A stretch of DNA of 42,707 nucleotides, from NCBI RefSeq assembly GCF_021129175.1, contig NZ_JAJOHV010000033.1:1-42707 (forward strand). Direction: 5' to 3'. Positions 8,680 through 19,365 of the stretch are shown here, in pieces. Under the pieces are notes generated by a model that did not search any database, was not told the DNA's origin, and worked only from the letters and a program-made list of their open reading frames with translations. A program made the translations under genes and the position numbers. The DNA comes from Chromobacterium piscinae. Lineage in GTDB: Bacteria > Pseudomonadota > Gammaproteobacteria > Burkholderiales > Chromobacteriaceae. How positions within the stretch are numbered: the stretch's first letter is position 1; each line of letters opens with the position of its first letter.

Positions 8680-8702
8680 ACGCCGACCTTGTGGGTCGGC
8701 GT
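8680..8702. repeat. Inverted repeat (hairpin) downstream of the small membrane protein gene
   Basis: A perfect 9-bp stem, ACGCCGACC and GGTCGGCGT, encloses a 5-nt loop (TTGTG). It lies between two convergent genes (ending 8614 and 8895) in a 280-nt gap. There is no T-run on either side, so it is either a weak or Rho-assisted terminator or part of a short dispersed repeat. The rest of the gap shows no credible reading frame. Confidence 0.55.
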
Positions 8703-8894
8703 CGTGCCGTCGGCCTTTTGGGCGTGGGCGCGATGAGTTCGGCCGGATAGGCCTGCGCAGGATTTCACGCGGGATGGAGTGAAAGCCTTTTGGCTTGGCG
8801 GCTCGGGCCGCGGGGCGCAACGACAAGAACGGGATGTAAAACCTTGCCGCCTCCCCGCGGCCACGGACCGCCGCGCCGGGAAACTTCAGTCGGC

Positions 8895-10682
8895 TCAGAC
8901 CACGGCCTGAGCGCTCACCTTCTCCTCTACGGTCAGCTTGTTCAGCGCCGACAGATAAGCTTTGGCGCTGGCGACGATGATGTCGGTGTCTGCGCCCTGG
9001 CCGTTGACGATGCGGCCGCCGCGCGACAGGCGTACCGTCACCTCGCCCTGGGACTCGGTGCCCTTGGTGATGGCGTTCACCGAATACAGCTCCAGCTCGG
9101 CGCCGCTGTCGACCACCGCTTCGATCGCCTTGAACGCCGCGTCCACCGGACCAGAGCCGCTGGACTCGCCGCGCTGCTCTTCTCCGTGCTCGACGAACAC
9201 GATGCTGGCCAACGGCGGCTCGCCGGTTTCGCTGACCACTTTCAGCGACACCAGCTTGTAGTCCTCGCGCTCGATGTTGACCATCTCGTCGGATACCAGC
9301 GCGTGCAAGTCTTCGTCGAAGATCTCGCGCTTCTTGTCGGCCAGCTCCTTGAAGCGGGCGAAGGCGGCGTTCAATGCCTCCTCGCTGTCCAGCACGATGC
9401 CCAGCTCGGACAACTTGGTCTTGAACGCGTTGCGACCGGACAATTTGCCCAGGGTCAGGCGGTTGGCGCTCCAGCCCACCGATTCGGCCGACATGATTTC
9501 GTAGGTTTCGCGGTGCTTGAGCACGCCGTCCTGGTGGATGCCGGACTCGTGGGCGAAGGCGTTGGCGCCGACGATGGCCTTGTTCGGCTGCACCGGATAG
9601 CCGGTGACGGTGGACACCAGCTTGGATGCCGGGACGATCTGGGTAGCGTCGACGCGGCTGTCCACGCCGAACACGTCGCGGCGGGTCTTCACCGCCATCA
9701 CGATCTCTTCCAGGCTGGCGTTGCCGGCGCGCTCGCCCAGGCCGTTGATGGTGCACTCCACCTGGCGCGCGCCGCCCAGCACCGCCGCCAGGCTGTTGGC
9801 CACCGCCATGCCCAGGTCGTTGTGGCAATGGGCGGACCAGACCACCTTGTCGCCGCCCGGGGTGCGGGCGATCAGCTCGCGGAAGAAGGCTTCGGTCAAG
9901 CGCGGCACCGCGTAGCCGACGGTGTCCGGCACATTCAGCGTAGTGGCGCCGGCCTTGATCACCTCGCCGAAGATGCGGGCCAGGAAGTCGATGTCGGAAC
10001 GCAAGGCGTCCTCGGCGGAAAATTCAACGTCGTCAGTGTATTCGCGGGCGATCGTCACCGCCTTCACCGCAGCCGCCACCACCTCGTCCGGGCTCATCCG
10101 CAGCTTCTTTTCCATGTGGATCGGGCTGGTGGCGATGAAAGTGTGGATGCGGCCGCGCGCGGCCGGTTTGATCGCTTCGCCGGCGGCGCGCACGTCGCGC
10201 TCGTTGGCGCGCGCCAGGCTACAGACGGTGGAGTCCTTGATGGTTTCGGCGATCGCGCGGATAGCGTCGAAATCGCCGGGGCTGGCGGCGGCGAAGCCAG
10301 CTTCGATGATGTCCACGCCCAAGCGTTCCAGTTGGCGCGCGATGCGGATCTTCTCTTCCTTGGTCATCGAGGCGCCCGGCGACTGCTCGCCATCGCGCAA
10401 GGTGGTGTCGAAAATGTAGAGGCGCTCGCCCATGTCGATAGTTCTCCCTGCCGCCTGGTTCGGCTCTCCGACCAGATAGTCGTTGAAATCAAAGCGCCTG
10501 CCCTGTCCTGCGGCCAGCTGCGCCAGCCGGCTCAGCTGGGTCAGCGGCAGGCTGCCGCGTTCTCTCCATTTGTATATCGCTGCGCGGCTCACCGGCTCGT
10601 CGGGGAACAGACGGTTCAGTTCGTCGGCCAGATGGCTCGGCCCTCCGAAGTCCGCGACCAGTCGTTCAATATCCACTTGCAT
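8895..10682 (-). CDS. leuA: 2-isopropylmalate synthase with N-terminal helix-turn-helix domain
   Basis: Condenses acetyl-CoA with 2-ketoisovalerate, the first committed step of leucine synthesis. Residues 84-595 are a full-length Leu[14 protein letters not shown] near the start, the metal-binding [11 protein letters not shown], the GLGERAGN motif and a C-terminal leucine-binding regulatory domain. In front lies an 83-residue domain with a Cro-like helix-turn-helix pattern ([14 protein letters not shown], then [17 protein letters not shown]) and a FDFNDYLVG end. The ATG at 10682 has AGGAG 7 nt upstream, so the extension is likely translated. The ATG at 10433 (residue 84) also has AGGGAG about 10 nt upstream, so a short LeuA may be made from the same mRNA. 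DNA binding by the extension is inference. Confidence 0.93.
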   Translation of the reverse strand: MQVDIERLVADFGGPSHLADELNRLFPDEPVSRAAIYKWRERGSLPLTQLSRLAQLAAGQGRRFDFNDYLVGEPNQAAGRTIDMGERLYIFDTTLRDGEQSPGASMTKEEKIRIARQLERLGVDIIEAGFAAASPGDFDAIRAIAETIKDSTVCSLARANERDVRAAGEAIKPAARGRIHTFIATSPIHMEKKLRMSPDEVVAAAVKAVTIAREYTDDVEFSAEDALRSDIDFLARIFGEVIKAGATTLNVPDTVGYAVPRLTEAFFRELIARTPGGDKVVWSAHCHNDLGMAVANSLAAVLGGARQVECTINGLGERAGNASLEEIVMAVKTRRDVFGVDSRVDATQIVPASKLVSTVTGYPVQPNKAIVGANAFAHESGIHQDGVLKHRETYEIMSAESVGWSANRLTLGKLSGRNAFKTKLSELGIVLDSEEALNAAFARFKELADKKREIFDEDLHALVSDEMVNIEREDYKLVSLKVVSETGEPPLASIVFVEHGEEQRGESSGSGPVDAAFKAIEAVVDSGAELELYSVNAITKGTESQGEVTVRLSRGGRIVNGQGADTDIIVASAKAYLSALNKLTVEEKVSAQAVV

Positions 10683-10736
10683 CAATGTGCTCCTGCAGCA
10701 TGTTTTGAATCAGACTACTCAAAAATGAGACATAAG

Positions 10737-10748
10737 GTCAAATTTGAC
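10737..10748. promoter_or_regulatory. Perfect 12-bp palindrome upstream of leuA, candidate operator
   Basis: GTCAAATTTGAC is a perfect dyad, 55-66 bp upstream of the leuA ATG in the AT-rich leader. A related half-like copy (TATCAAATTCGTCAC) follows at 10761-10775. It could bind a regulator, possibly the HTH domain fused to LeuA itself; that link is a guess from position. No convincing -10/-35 pair could be assigned. Confidence 0.4.
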
Positions 10749-10823
10749 AGGAAAAATCTGTATCAAATTCGTCACAGTACATGTCCAACTTTATTTTTTA
10801 GACAAATTGTAGAATTTAACTGT

Positions 10824-10846
10824 AAAAAAGGGTGCCCGCAGGCACC
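10824..10846 (-). terminator. Rho-independent terminator of the histidine kinase operon
   Basis: On the minus strand a 6-bp perfect stem (GGTGCC, loop TGCG, GGCACC) is followed by six T residues. It lies 22 nt after the histidine kinase stop codon and upstream of leuA. Confidence 0.85.
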
Positions 10847-10867
10847 TGGACAAACCTTGCCAAGCCT

Positions 10868-12271
10868 CTAATTTGGCGACCACCAAGGCAGACTGACATG
10901 AAACGCCACGCCCCGGCCCTCCAGCCCCTCCGCCATCCGGATGCGGCCGCCCTGCGCCCGCACCGCCTGCCAAACAATGGCGAGCCCCAGGCCGGAACCC
11001 GGAGTAGATGCCGCCTTGCCCCGGTAAAAGCGCTCGAACAGATGCTGTCTGTCCTCGGCGGCGATGCCAGGCCCGTCATCCGCCACCGCCAACTCGATTC
11101 GTCCATCTACGGCGGCAAGGCGCACCCGGACGCGACCGCCGGCGCGGCCATACGCCACCGCATTGGACAGTAAATTGTCCACAATCGAGAGGAAGGAAAC
11201 CAAGGCCAGGCTGGCCAGCAAGCCATCTGGCGAGTCCAGCTCCAGCTCCATGCCCTTTTCTTCCGCCCGCGGCGACAAGCCGATCAAGGCATTGCGCGTC
11301 ACCTCGACCAGATCAACCTGTTGCCGGCGCTCGCTCTCCGCGCCTTCCAGCGCCGCCAGCCGCAACAGCTGCTGCACCAAATGGGAATGGCGGGCCACCG
11401 CCTGCTCCAAAGCGGCTAGGTTTTGCTGCCTGGCTTCGGCATCCTCCTCGCGGGCCAAGGCATGCGCTTGCGTGGAAATCACCGCCAACGGCGTGCGCAT
11501 TTCATGGGCGGCGTCCTGCACGATGGCGCGTTCGCGAGCGATGCTGTCGCGACTGCGCCTGAGCAACTGGTCCAGCGCCAGGACAATCGGCTTCAACTCC
11601 CGATAAGGCAAGCGCATGGACAAGGGAGAAAAATCATCGGAGGCGCGATGGTTCAGGTAATCGGCCAAGCGCCTCAGCGGCAGCAAGCCGCGCGAAATGG
11701 CAAACCACAGCGGCAGCAGGGTGAACGAAAAGGAGATGGCCAGGGGCGCGATAAATTGCTTAGTGAGGAAAGGCAGCACTTCCTCATCAGGAATCACCGG
11801 CTCGAACAAAGTCAAATATCCAGCAGGATAGAGACGCTCCTCCACTCGATACGCTTTTCCTTGCAGCTGCACCACGCCCTTATTCAAATCGCGCGCCGGC
11901 AGCGCGATGGCTGGGACGCCCGGCGAAGCATAGATCCGCTCACCTTGCCGCGTGCGCGCGGAAATCAACAAATCGCCCGGGTAATCGACCTCGACCTTGG
12001 AAGCCACATTGATGCGCCGCGATGCGTTGAACAAGCGATCCGCCGTCTCCAAGGCTTGCCGATTGCGCTCCATTCTGTCAGGCGACAGCGTCACGGAAAT
12101 CAGATCGGCCACTTTCCACAAAACTTGGCGGCGGGATTCCGATGACCTCGACTCCTGATATTCCCGCCCGACCAGCGCGAGCCATATCAAGGCGAAAGCC
12201 AGCAACAAAGCCAGCAACACCCGCCTCGTCAGCGACGGCGCCAAACCGTCCGCCAGCCGCTTAAACCACAT
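10868..12271 (-). CDS. Two-component sensor histidine kinase (OmpR/EnvZ-class, QseC/TctE-like)
   Basis: A 467-residue inner-membrane kinase. It has a first membrane helix (about residues 16-36), a periplasmic sensor of about 130 residues, a second helix (about 172-192), a short HAMP-like linker, then the H-box DAAHEMRTPLAVIS (phospho-accepting His near residue 255) and an ATPase domain with N-box NLLSNAVAYG, G1 DDGPGI, and G2 GSGLGLAIV. The gene overlaps the response regulator by 11 nt, so the two are co-expressed. The signal is unknown. The adjacent divergent outer-membrane barrel gene is a plausible target. Confidence 0.92.
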   Translation of the reverse strand: MWFKRLADGLAPSLTRRVLLALLLAFALIWLALVGREYQESRSSESRRQVLWKVADLISVTLSPDRMERNRQALETADRLFNASRRINVASKVEVDYPGDLLISARTRQGERIYASPGVPAIALPARDLNKGVVQLQGKAYRVEERLYPAGYLTLFEPVIPDEEVLPFLTKQFIAPLAISFSFTLLPLWFAISRGLLPLRRLADYLNHRASDDFSPLSMRLPYRELKPIVLALDQLLRRSRDSIARERAIVQDAAHEMRTPLAVISTQAHALAREEDAEARQQNLAALEQAVARHSHLVQQLLRLAALEGAESERRQQVDLVEVTRNALIGLSPRAEEKGMELELDSPDGLLASLALVSFLSIVDNLLSNAVAYGRAGGRVRVRLAAVDGRIELAVADDGPGIAAEDRQHLFERFYRGKAASTPGSGLGLAIVWQAVRAQGGRIRMAEGLEGRGVAFHVSLPWWSPN

Positions 12272-12917
12272 ATTGATAGCCCACGCCGCGTACGGTGCGG
12301 ATGCGTTCGGCGCCGATCTTGCGGCGCAAATTGGACAAGTGCACCTCTATCGTCGCGCCATCGACAATATCGCCAAGCGGCTCCAGGCGTTGCCCCAGCA
12401 CCGTTTTCGACACGATGCGGCCAGGATCGCGCGCCAGTTCCACCAGCAAGCGGAATTCGCGAGGCGACAAGTCCAACGCCAGTCCGTCCAGCCAAGCCAA
12501 ATGCACGCGGGGTTTAAGACTCAGCGCGCCCAGGCTCCAGACTTCGCTGGCCTGGCGGGCGCTGCGGCGGCATACCGCCCGCACTCTCGACACCATTTCC
12601 GACACCGCGAACGGCTTGCACAGATAATCATCAGCGCCATCGTCCAAACCCGCCAATTTATCGTTCAAATCAGCGCTGGCCGTGATCATGATCACCGGCA
12701 CGGCGATCTGCCTGGCCCGCCAGGCGCGCAACAATGCCAAGCCGCTGCCGTCCGGCAGGCCCAAGTCCAGCAATACGCAATCGAACCGGTCCGGCTCGAA
12801 CAGGGCGTCCGCATCCGCCAACTGGCGCACCCATTCGGTCGTCACCGCTTCGGCTTTCAATGCGGCCTGCAAAGCCCGCCCCAGGTCCAAGTCATCCTCA
12901 ACAATCAATAGATGCAT
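12261..12917 (-). CDS. OmpR/PhoB-family response regulator
   Basis: A 218-residue regulator with an N-terminal receiver (MHLLIVEDDLDLG acidic pair, phospho-acceptor in CVLLDLGLPDGSG, conserved K in YLCKPF) and a C-terminal winged-helix domain ending in RIRTVRGVGYQYVV. An upstream ATG at 12938 would add MVAVKTK; neither start has a clear ribosome binding site, and the shorter one matches the usual receiver N-terminus. It is the first gene of the pair with the overlapping histidine kinase. It is divergent from the outer-membrane protein gene at 13124, 206 nt away, a usual arrangement for a regulator and a target. Confidence 0.92.
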   Translation of the reverse strand: MHLLIVEDDLDLGRALQAALKAEAVTTEWVRQLADADALFEPDRFDCVLLDLGLPDGSGLALLRAWRARQIAVPVIMITASADLNDKLAGLDDGADDYLCKPFAVSEMVSRVRAVCRRSARQASEVWSLGALSLKPRVHLAWLDGLALDLSPREFRLLVELARDPGRIVSKTVLGQRLEPLGDIVDGATIEVHLSNLRRKIGAERIRTVRGVGYQYVV

Positions 12918-13123
12918 TTTCGTTTTCACCGCGACCATCTTTGGCTTAGCAAAAGGTTGGCATACGCATACTTACACCATGCAAACGGGATGCCCTCTCT
13001 TTGCGCTAGCCATGGAGTATATGGTCGCGCGCTCAAGACAGACAATCGGCTTGGCCATCCAACGCCAGGGTGAATTGCCCGCCCGGCGACCCGCTCTTTT
13101 CACTCCATCCAAAGGAATATCCG

Positions 13124-14110
13124 ATGAAACATCATGCCGTATTGATACTGCTCGCACCTTTGCTGGCAGTCGCCGCAGAGAATGAACAAGACGGTTTCTC
13201 CGGGACCTTCCAGTTAGGCGTCAGCCACTATCAACTGGCCAGCAATTTCCTCAAGGCGCCGAACGATGGCCGCCCCAGCGCCACCAGCCTGACGCAATCG
13301 CCGGCTTCGCAATCCGGCACCGCCCCCCTGTTCGACGGCGAATGGAGCTATGGCTTCGCCGGCACAGGCACCCGGCTCTTCATATCGCCTTCCAATACCA
13401 GCACGTTTGCTGCGGGAGGCGGCATGCAGTTCGGAGTGCGCCAGCAACTGCCGCAAGCCGGCGCGGTGTCGGCAGCACTGACTTATGGCCAGAGCGAGGT
13501 CTGGCTGGACCCCTATGCTTTGAATGTCGCCCGCCAGGACGGCAAGCTGAAAAGCGCCGGCCTGGCGCTGGGTTGGTCGAACATACTGAATACGCCGTTC
13601 AGCGCCAACTTCAGCTACTCCAGGCAAAAGCTAGACAATGAGCGGAGCGGACAGGCGCAAGGCTTGACGCTGGCCAATCAAGCCCTACTGCAGCGCAATG
13701 GCAACAACTACGGCGTCCAAGCCGCTTATGCTTGGAAATTGGACAGCCAGGGCGCGCATACGTTGTCCCCCGGCCTGATATACGCGCGCGCGGATCTGGA
13801 CGGCAAGGCGATGAGCACCCGACGCTACGGGGTGCAATTGGCTTACGCCTATCAAGGCGCGGACTGGGACGCCACGACCTCACTCCTCGCGCTTCGCACC
13901 CGCTATCAAGCCGGCAATCCGGTTTTCGCCGGCCAGAAAGCGGATAGCCGCAACGCTTTGCTCAGCCTGGGCCTGACCCGGAAAAACCTGTTCGGCGCCA
14001 AAGCCTGGTCCGCCTTTCTCAGCGGCAACTATGGCCGCTCCAACTCGGACCTCGCTTATTTCAACGAGCATATCCGGGAGGTGTCCATCGGCATGGGCTA
14101 CCATTTCTGA
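13124..14110 (+). CDS. Outer-membrane beta-barrel protein (DUF2860-like)
   Basis: A 328-residue precursor with a signal peptide (MKHHAVLILLAPLLAVAAE). The mature part has alternating strands rich in Tyr, Ser and Gly and ends in IGMGYHF, whose C-terminal phenylalanine fits the BamA-recognised beta-signal. The opening FSGTFQLGVSHYQLASNFL and overall layout resemble DUF2860 outer-membrane proteins; this is a tentative match. The start has AAGGA 7 nt upstream, while a longer frame from 13070 has no such site. It is divergent from the response regulator and kinase genes. Transported substrate, if any, is unknown. Confidence 0.8.
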   Translation: MKHHAVLILLAPLLAVAAENEQDGFSGTFQLGVSHYQLASNFLKAPNDGRPSATSLTQSPASQSGTAPLFDGEWSYGFAGTGTRLFISPSNTSTFAAGGGMQFGVRQQLPQAGAVSAALTYGQSEVWLDPYALNVARQDGKLKSAGLALGWSNILNTPFSANFSYSRQKLDNERSGQAQGLTLANQALLQRNGNNYGVQAAYAWKLDSQGAHTLSPGLIYARADLDGKAMSTRRYGVQLAYAYQGADWDATTSLLALRTRYQAGNPVFAGQKADSRNALLSLGLTRKNLFGAKAWSAFLSGNYGRSNSDLAYFNEHIREVSIGMGYHF

Positions 14111-14289
14111 TCCAGCCGAAACGCGCGGCTATCGTCGCCAAGGCGCACACTGGCGGCCCGCCATTCAGCGCAGCGCCAGATGGCTGCGGCGCTTTCTGTC
14201 GCGCGCTCGGCCATCAGGGAAAATCGGCATGGCCCGCGCGAAAGCGCCGCGCCCTCGGCAGACGGCGGGCCAGCCTCGCTTAGCTGCGA

Positions 14290-14295
14290 TATAAT
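14290..14295 (+). promoter_or_regulatory. Candidate -10 box of psd
   Basis: A perfect TATAAT stands about 31 nt upstream of the psd start, in a GC-rich region where it is not expected by chance. No good -35 hexamer is seen at the right spacing. Confidence 0.4.
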
Positions 14296-14326
14296 GGGCG
14301 GTTAAACTCATCATCAGGAAATGCCC

Positions 14327-15169
14327 GTGTCCGAGCGCCTGTTCGTGCTGTCTCAACATATCCTGCCCAAACTGGCGCTGACCCGGCTGGCAGGCTGCTT
14401 CGCCGGCTGGAAGGGCGGCGGCTTCACCACGGCCGCCATCCGCCGTTTCATCGCCCGCTACCACGTAGACATGAGCGAAGCCGCCAACAGCGACCCGGCC
14501 GCCTACGCCACCTTCAACGACTTCTTCACCCGCGCGCTGCGGCCCGGCGCGCGGCCGCTGGCCGACGCCCGCCTGGTTTGCCCGGTGGACGGCGCGGTCA
14601 GCCAGCTGGGCTCTATAGACAGCGGCCGCATTTTCCAGGCCAAGGGCCGCGACTACAGCGCCGCGGCGCTGCTGGCTGGCGACGCCGAGCTGGCCGCCCG
14701 CTTCGCCGACGGCCACTTCGCCACCATCTACCTCAGCCCGCGCGATTACCATCGCATCCACATGCCCTGCGCCGGCAAGCTGATGGAAATGACTTACGTT
14801 CCCGGCGAGCTGTACTCGGTGAACCCCGCCACCGCCCGCGGCGTGGACCGGCTGTTCGCGCGCAACGAGCGCGTGGTGTGCGTGTTCGAGGACGAGCAAG
14901 GGCAACCGTTCGCGATGGTGCTGGTGGGTGCCACCATCGTCGGCAGCATGGCCACCGTCTGGCATGGCGTGATCAACCCGCCGCGCCGGCCGGCCGTGGA
15001 AAAATGGGATTACCGCGGCCAGGACATCCGTCTGGCCAAGGGCGAGGAAATGGGCCGCTTCCTGCTTGGCTCCACCGTGGTGCTGCTGTATCCGGCCGGC
15101 CCGCTGAAGTTCAATCCTCAATGGCAGGCCGCCAGCCCGGTGCGGCTGGGCGAGGCGATGGCGTCGTAA
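14327..15169 (+). CDS. psd: Phosphatidylserine decarboxylase proenzyme
   Basis: Converts phosphatidylserine to phosphatidylethanolamine at the inner membrane. The 280-residue proenzyme has the catalytic VCPVDGAVSQLG and YLSPRDYHRIHMP segments, and the LGST motif (in GRFLLGSTVVLLY), where autocleavage between Gly and Ser creates the pyruvoyl group. The GTG at 14327 is preferred because AGGA (14316-14319) is 7 nt upstream; the ATG at 14321 is only 1 nt from it. Either start gives the same family N-terminus, SERLFVLSQHILPK. It stands alone, followed by a long hairpin at 15194. Confidence 0.95.
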   Translation: MSERLFVLSQHILPKLALTRLAGCFAGWKGGGFTTAAIRRFIARYHVDMSEAANSDPAAYATFNDFFTRALRPGARPLADARLVCPVDGAVSQLGSIDSGRIFQAKGRDYSAAALLAGDAELAARFADGHFATIYLSPRDYHRIHMPCAGKLMEMTYVPGELYSVNPATARGVDRLFARNERVVCVFEDEQGQPFAMVLVGATIVGSMATVWHGVINPPRRPAVEKWDYRGQDIRLAKGEEMGRFLLGSTVVLLYPAGPLKFNPQWQAASPVRLGEAMAS

Positions 15170-15193
15170 AGCCGCGCCGCGGATTAGAACGCA

Positions 15194-15243
15194 AAACGGC
15201 TGTCCTTGGTACGCAGCGCCCACTGCGATACCGACAGCCGTTT
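15194..15243. terminator. Long hairpin between convergent psd and lipoprotein genes
   Basis: Outer arms AAACGGCTGTC and GACAGCCGTTT pair perfectly over 11 bp. Inside, GGTA/TACC and CGCAG/CTGCG can pair as well, with small bulges. A-runs and T-runs at the ends suit a bidirectional terminator for psd (stop 15169) and the minus-strand lipoprotein gene (stop 15300). Confidence 0.7.
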
Positions 15244-15299
15244 GTCCAAGCCGCGCCAGCCACAAGGCCGACAGAAGCTAGGCGAAGCGATGCCTTAGC

Positions 15300-15662
15300 T
15301 TACTCGCACTTGCACTGCAGCGTGACCTTGTAGTCCTCATCCCCGCCGCGGGAAACAATGCCCAGCGTGCCCAGCTTGAGCACGATGTCCGCGGCGGTTT
15401 TCGCCGCCTTCATCACCTCGCCGTCTCCCTGGTCTTTGGACTCTTCCTTCCGATCCAGGATGACCAGCTTCTTGTCCTGCTTCTTGCAAACCTCGCCAGC
15501 CTTGCCGACCGCGTTCTCCACCGCATCCTTGTATGAAGCCGCGGTGGCCACCGCAGTGAAGCTGCCTTCCTGCTGCGGCAGGATCGTGGCTTTAAAAGAC
15601 GAGCATGCCGACAACCCTGCGACGACACCCACCAACAACGGCAAACAGATTCTGTGTTTCAT
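15300..15662 (-). CDS. Small lipoprotein of unknown function
   Basis: A 120-residue precursor with a lipoprotein signal: MKHRICLPLLVGVVAGLSAC, lipobox LSAC with Cys20 as the lipidated residue, followed by Ser-Ser, compatible with outer-membrane sorting. The mature part has an alpha/beta look with a lysine-rich middle (CKKQDKKLVILDRKEESKDQ) and ends in a Cys-Lys-Cys-Glu tail with two cysteines. It may be a distant relative of other short secreted proteins with a 'VTLQCKC' end, but I do not recognise the family. The upstream 180 nt are AT-rich and probably hold its promoter. Confidence 0.8.
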   Translation of the reverse strand: MKHRICLPLLVGVVAGLSACSSFKATILPQQEGSFTAVATAASYKDAVENAVGKAGEVCKKQDKKLVILDRKEESKDQGDGEVMKAAKTAADIVLKLGTLGIVSRGGDEDYKVTLQCKCE

Positions 15663-15791
15663 GAATTTATCTTGGTTTTCAACAGCTTTTCAGCAGTAGA
15701 TCAATTACTCGGAATCTACAATATTAATGAAAACTAACATTTACTACAAAGTTTATTTATAAGCTTATTTCTTTATGTTATTTGCGTGGAA

Positions 15792-15813
15792 AAGCCGGGC
15801 TTGCGCCCGGCTT
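15792..15813 (-). terminator. Rho-independent terminator of the ilv operon
   Basis: On the minus strand, AAGCCGGGC, loop GCAA and GCCCGGCTT form a 9-bp stem followed by TTTTCC. It lies 28 nt after the ilvC stop codon. Confidence 0.88.
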
Positions 15814-15840
15814 CGTCATCGAAAACAGAACGTTGGCCGA

Positions 15841-17395
<1,555 letters not shown>

Positions 17396-17405
17396 GCCGG
17401 CCGCC

Positions 17406-19172
17406 TTAGCACATATTGCCGTAGTCACGGTTGTTCTCGAAAGGCACCTGCTGGATGGCGCGCATATGCGGCGGCAGGTCCATCTGATCCAAGCCCTTGC
17501 CGTTCTGGATCATCGGGAACACGTTCTCCGACTGGTCGGTGCGGAAGTCCAGGAACACCAGGCGCTCCTTCAGCTTGTCGCTGAACGCCTCGCGCAGCAC
17601 CGGCTCCACGTCGGCCGGGTTCTCCACCTTGAAGCCGATATGGCCGTAGGCCTCGGCGATCTTGACGAAGTCCGGCAGCGCGTCCATATAGGACTCGGAG
17701 TAGCGGGTGCCGTAGAAGAACTCCTGCCACTGGCGCACCATGCCCAGATAGCGGTTGTTCAGCGCCACCACCTTCACCGGCGTGTGGTACTGCTTGGCGG
17801 TGGACAGCTCCTGGATGTTCATCTGGATCGAGCCCTCGCCGGTGATGCAGGCCACCTGGGCGTTGGGGTTGGCCAGCTGCGCGCCGATGGCCGCCGGCAG
17901 GCCGAAGCCCATGGTGCCGAGGCCGCCGGAATTCAGCCATTGCTTGGGCCGGTCGAACTTGTAGTACTGCGCCGCCCACATCTGGTGCTGGCCGACGTCG
18001 GAGGTGACGATGGCCTGGCCGCCGGTGATGTCATACAGCGTCTCTACCACCATCTGCGGCTTGATCAGCTCGTCGGACGGCGTATACAGCAGGCAGTCGT
18101 GTCCGCGCCATTCCTCGATCTGCTTCCACCACTGGTTCAGCGCCGCGCCGTCCGGCTTCTGGCCGGATTGCTTGAGCTGGTCCAGCATCTCGCGCAGCAC
18201 CAGCTTGACGTCGCCGACGATGGGTATGTCGGCCTTGACGCGCTTGGAGATCGACGACGGATCGACATCGATGTGGATGATCTTCTTGGCCTGGCCGAGG
18301 AAATGCGACGGCACGCTGATCACGCGGTCGTCGAAGCGCGCGCCCACGGCGATCAGCACGTCGCAGTACTGCATCGCCATATTGGCTTCGTAGGTGCCGT
18401 GCATGCCCAGCATGCCCAGGAACTGGCGGTCCGAGCCCGGATAAGCGCCCAGGCCCATCAGGGTGTTGGTGCACGGCAGGTTCAGGGACCGCACCAGCTC
18501 GGTCACTTCGGCCTCGGCGCGGCCCTGCACCGCTCCGCCGCCGACATAGATATAAGGACGCTTGGCCTCAAGCAGCAGGTTCACCGCTTTCTTGATCTGT
18601 CCGCTATGCCCGCGGGTGGCCGGCACGTAAGAGCGGATGTGCACGCTGTCCGGATAGCGGAACTCGGCGCGCGCCTGGGTAATGTCCTTGGGGATATCCA
18701 CCACCACCGGGCCGGGACGGCCGCTCATGGCGATGTAGAACGCCTTCTTGATGGTCGCGGCGATCTCGTTCACGTCCTTGACCAGGAAGTTGTGCTTCAC
18801 ACAGGGACGGGTGATGCCCACCATGTCCACTTCCTGGAACGCGTCCAGGCCGATTGCCGGAGAAGGCACCTGGCCCGAGATCACCACCATCGGGATGGAG
18901 TCCATGTAGGCGGTGGCGATGCCGGTCACGGCATTGGTCGCGCCGGGACCGGAGGTCACCAGCGCCACGCCTACCTTGTCGCTGGAGCGGGAATAGGCGT
19001 CGGCGGCGTGGACGGCCGCCTGTTCATGCCTCACCAGCACATGTTTGAATTTGTCCTGTCGGAAGATGGCATCGTAGATTTCCAGTACTGCGCCCCCTGG
19101 GTAGCCGAAGACAAATTCGACCCCCTCTTCCTGCAGGCAGCGGACTACTATTTCGGCGCCCGATATCTGCAT
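17406..19172 (-). CDS. ilvB: Acetolactate synthase large (catalytic) subunit
   Basis: A thiamine diphosphate and FAD enzyme that condenses pyruvate with pyruvate or 2-ketobutyrate. The 588-residue protein starts MQISGAEIVVRCLQEEGVE and shows the catalytic-glutamate region FVFGYPGGAVLEIYD, the RHEQAAVHAADAYSR loop and the thiamine motif TGEGSIQMNIQEL...NNRYLGMVRQWQ. The ATG at 19172 has GAGG 4 nt upstream and the family N-terminus; the upstream ATG at 19199 lacks a spaced ribosome binding site. In E. coli terms it resembles ilvI; ilvB is used here. It is the first gene of the operon and is divergent from the sigma factor gene. Confidence 0.96.
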   Translation of the reverse strand: MQISGAEIVVRCLQEEGVEFVFGYPGGAVLEIYDAIFRQDKFKHVLVRHEQAAVHAADAYSRSSDKVGVALVTSGPGATNAVTGIATAYMDSIPMVVISGQVPSPAIGLDAFQEVDMVGITRPCVKHNFLVKDVNEIAATIKKAFYIAMSGRPGPVVVDIPKDITQARAEFRYPDSVHIRSYVPATRGHSGQIKKAVNLLLEAKRPYIYVGGGAVQGRAEAEVTELVRSLNLPCTNTLMGLGAYPGSDRQFLGMLGMHGTYEANMAMQYCDVLIAVGARFDDRVISVPSHFLGQAKKIIHIDVDPSSISKRVKADIPIVGDVKLVLREMLDQLKQSGQKPDGAALNQWWKQIEEWRGHDCLLYTPSDELIKPQMVVETLYDITGGQAIVTSDVGQHQMWAAQYYKFDRPKQWLNSGGLGTMGFGLPAAIGAQLANPNAQVACITGEGSIQMNIQELSTAKQYHTPVKVVALNNRYLGMVRQWQEFFYGTRYSESYMDALPDFVKIAEAYGHIGFKVENPADVEPVLREAFSDKLKERLVFLDFRTDQSENVFPMIQNGKGLDQMDLPPHMRAIQQVPFENNRDYGNMC

Positions 19173-19214
19173 ATCGCCTCTATTTCGTGTTGATTTCATC
19201 CCGTTTGCTCAAAG

Positions 19215-19244
19215 ACCTTAGCTTATTGCTCAAAGTACGGTCAA
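19215..19244 (-). promoter_or_regulatory. Candidate promoter of the ilvBHC operon
   Basis: On the minus strand TTGACC (19239-19244) and TAAGGT (19215-19220) are 18 nt apart, about 40 nt before the ilvB start. The short leader leaves no room for a classical attenuator, and none was found. Confidence 0.4.
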
Positions 19245-19303
19245 GTGATTTTGTGCAGGTGCAAAATACCGCTAAGCCACGGTTATTTCAGAAGAAAAAC
19301 TGC

Positions 19304-19316
19304 CACTAGCCTAGTG
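19304..19316. promoter_or_regulatory. 13-nt palindrome between ilvB and the sigma factor gene
   Basis: CACTAG-C-CTAGTG is a perfect 6-bp dyad with a 1-nt centre, 50 bp upstream of the sigma factor start and between the two divergent promoters. It may be an operator; no regulator is assigned. Confidence 0.3.
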
Positions 19317-19365
19317 AATCATGCTCTGCTACCATCTTTGGTTGGCATCAACCTGAAATGCACAG

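Noticed and set aside
8615-8894. Small gene in the gap before leuA
   Set aside because: Open frames there are antisense continuations or lack a ribosome binding site and protein-like composition.
19173-19365. Leader-peptide attenuation of ilvBHC
   Set aside because: No short reading frame rich in branched-chain codons and no terminator hairpin in the leader.
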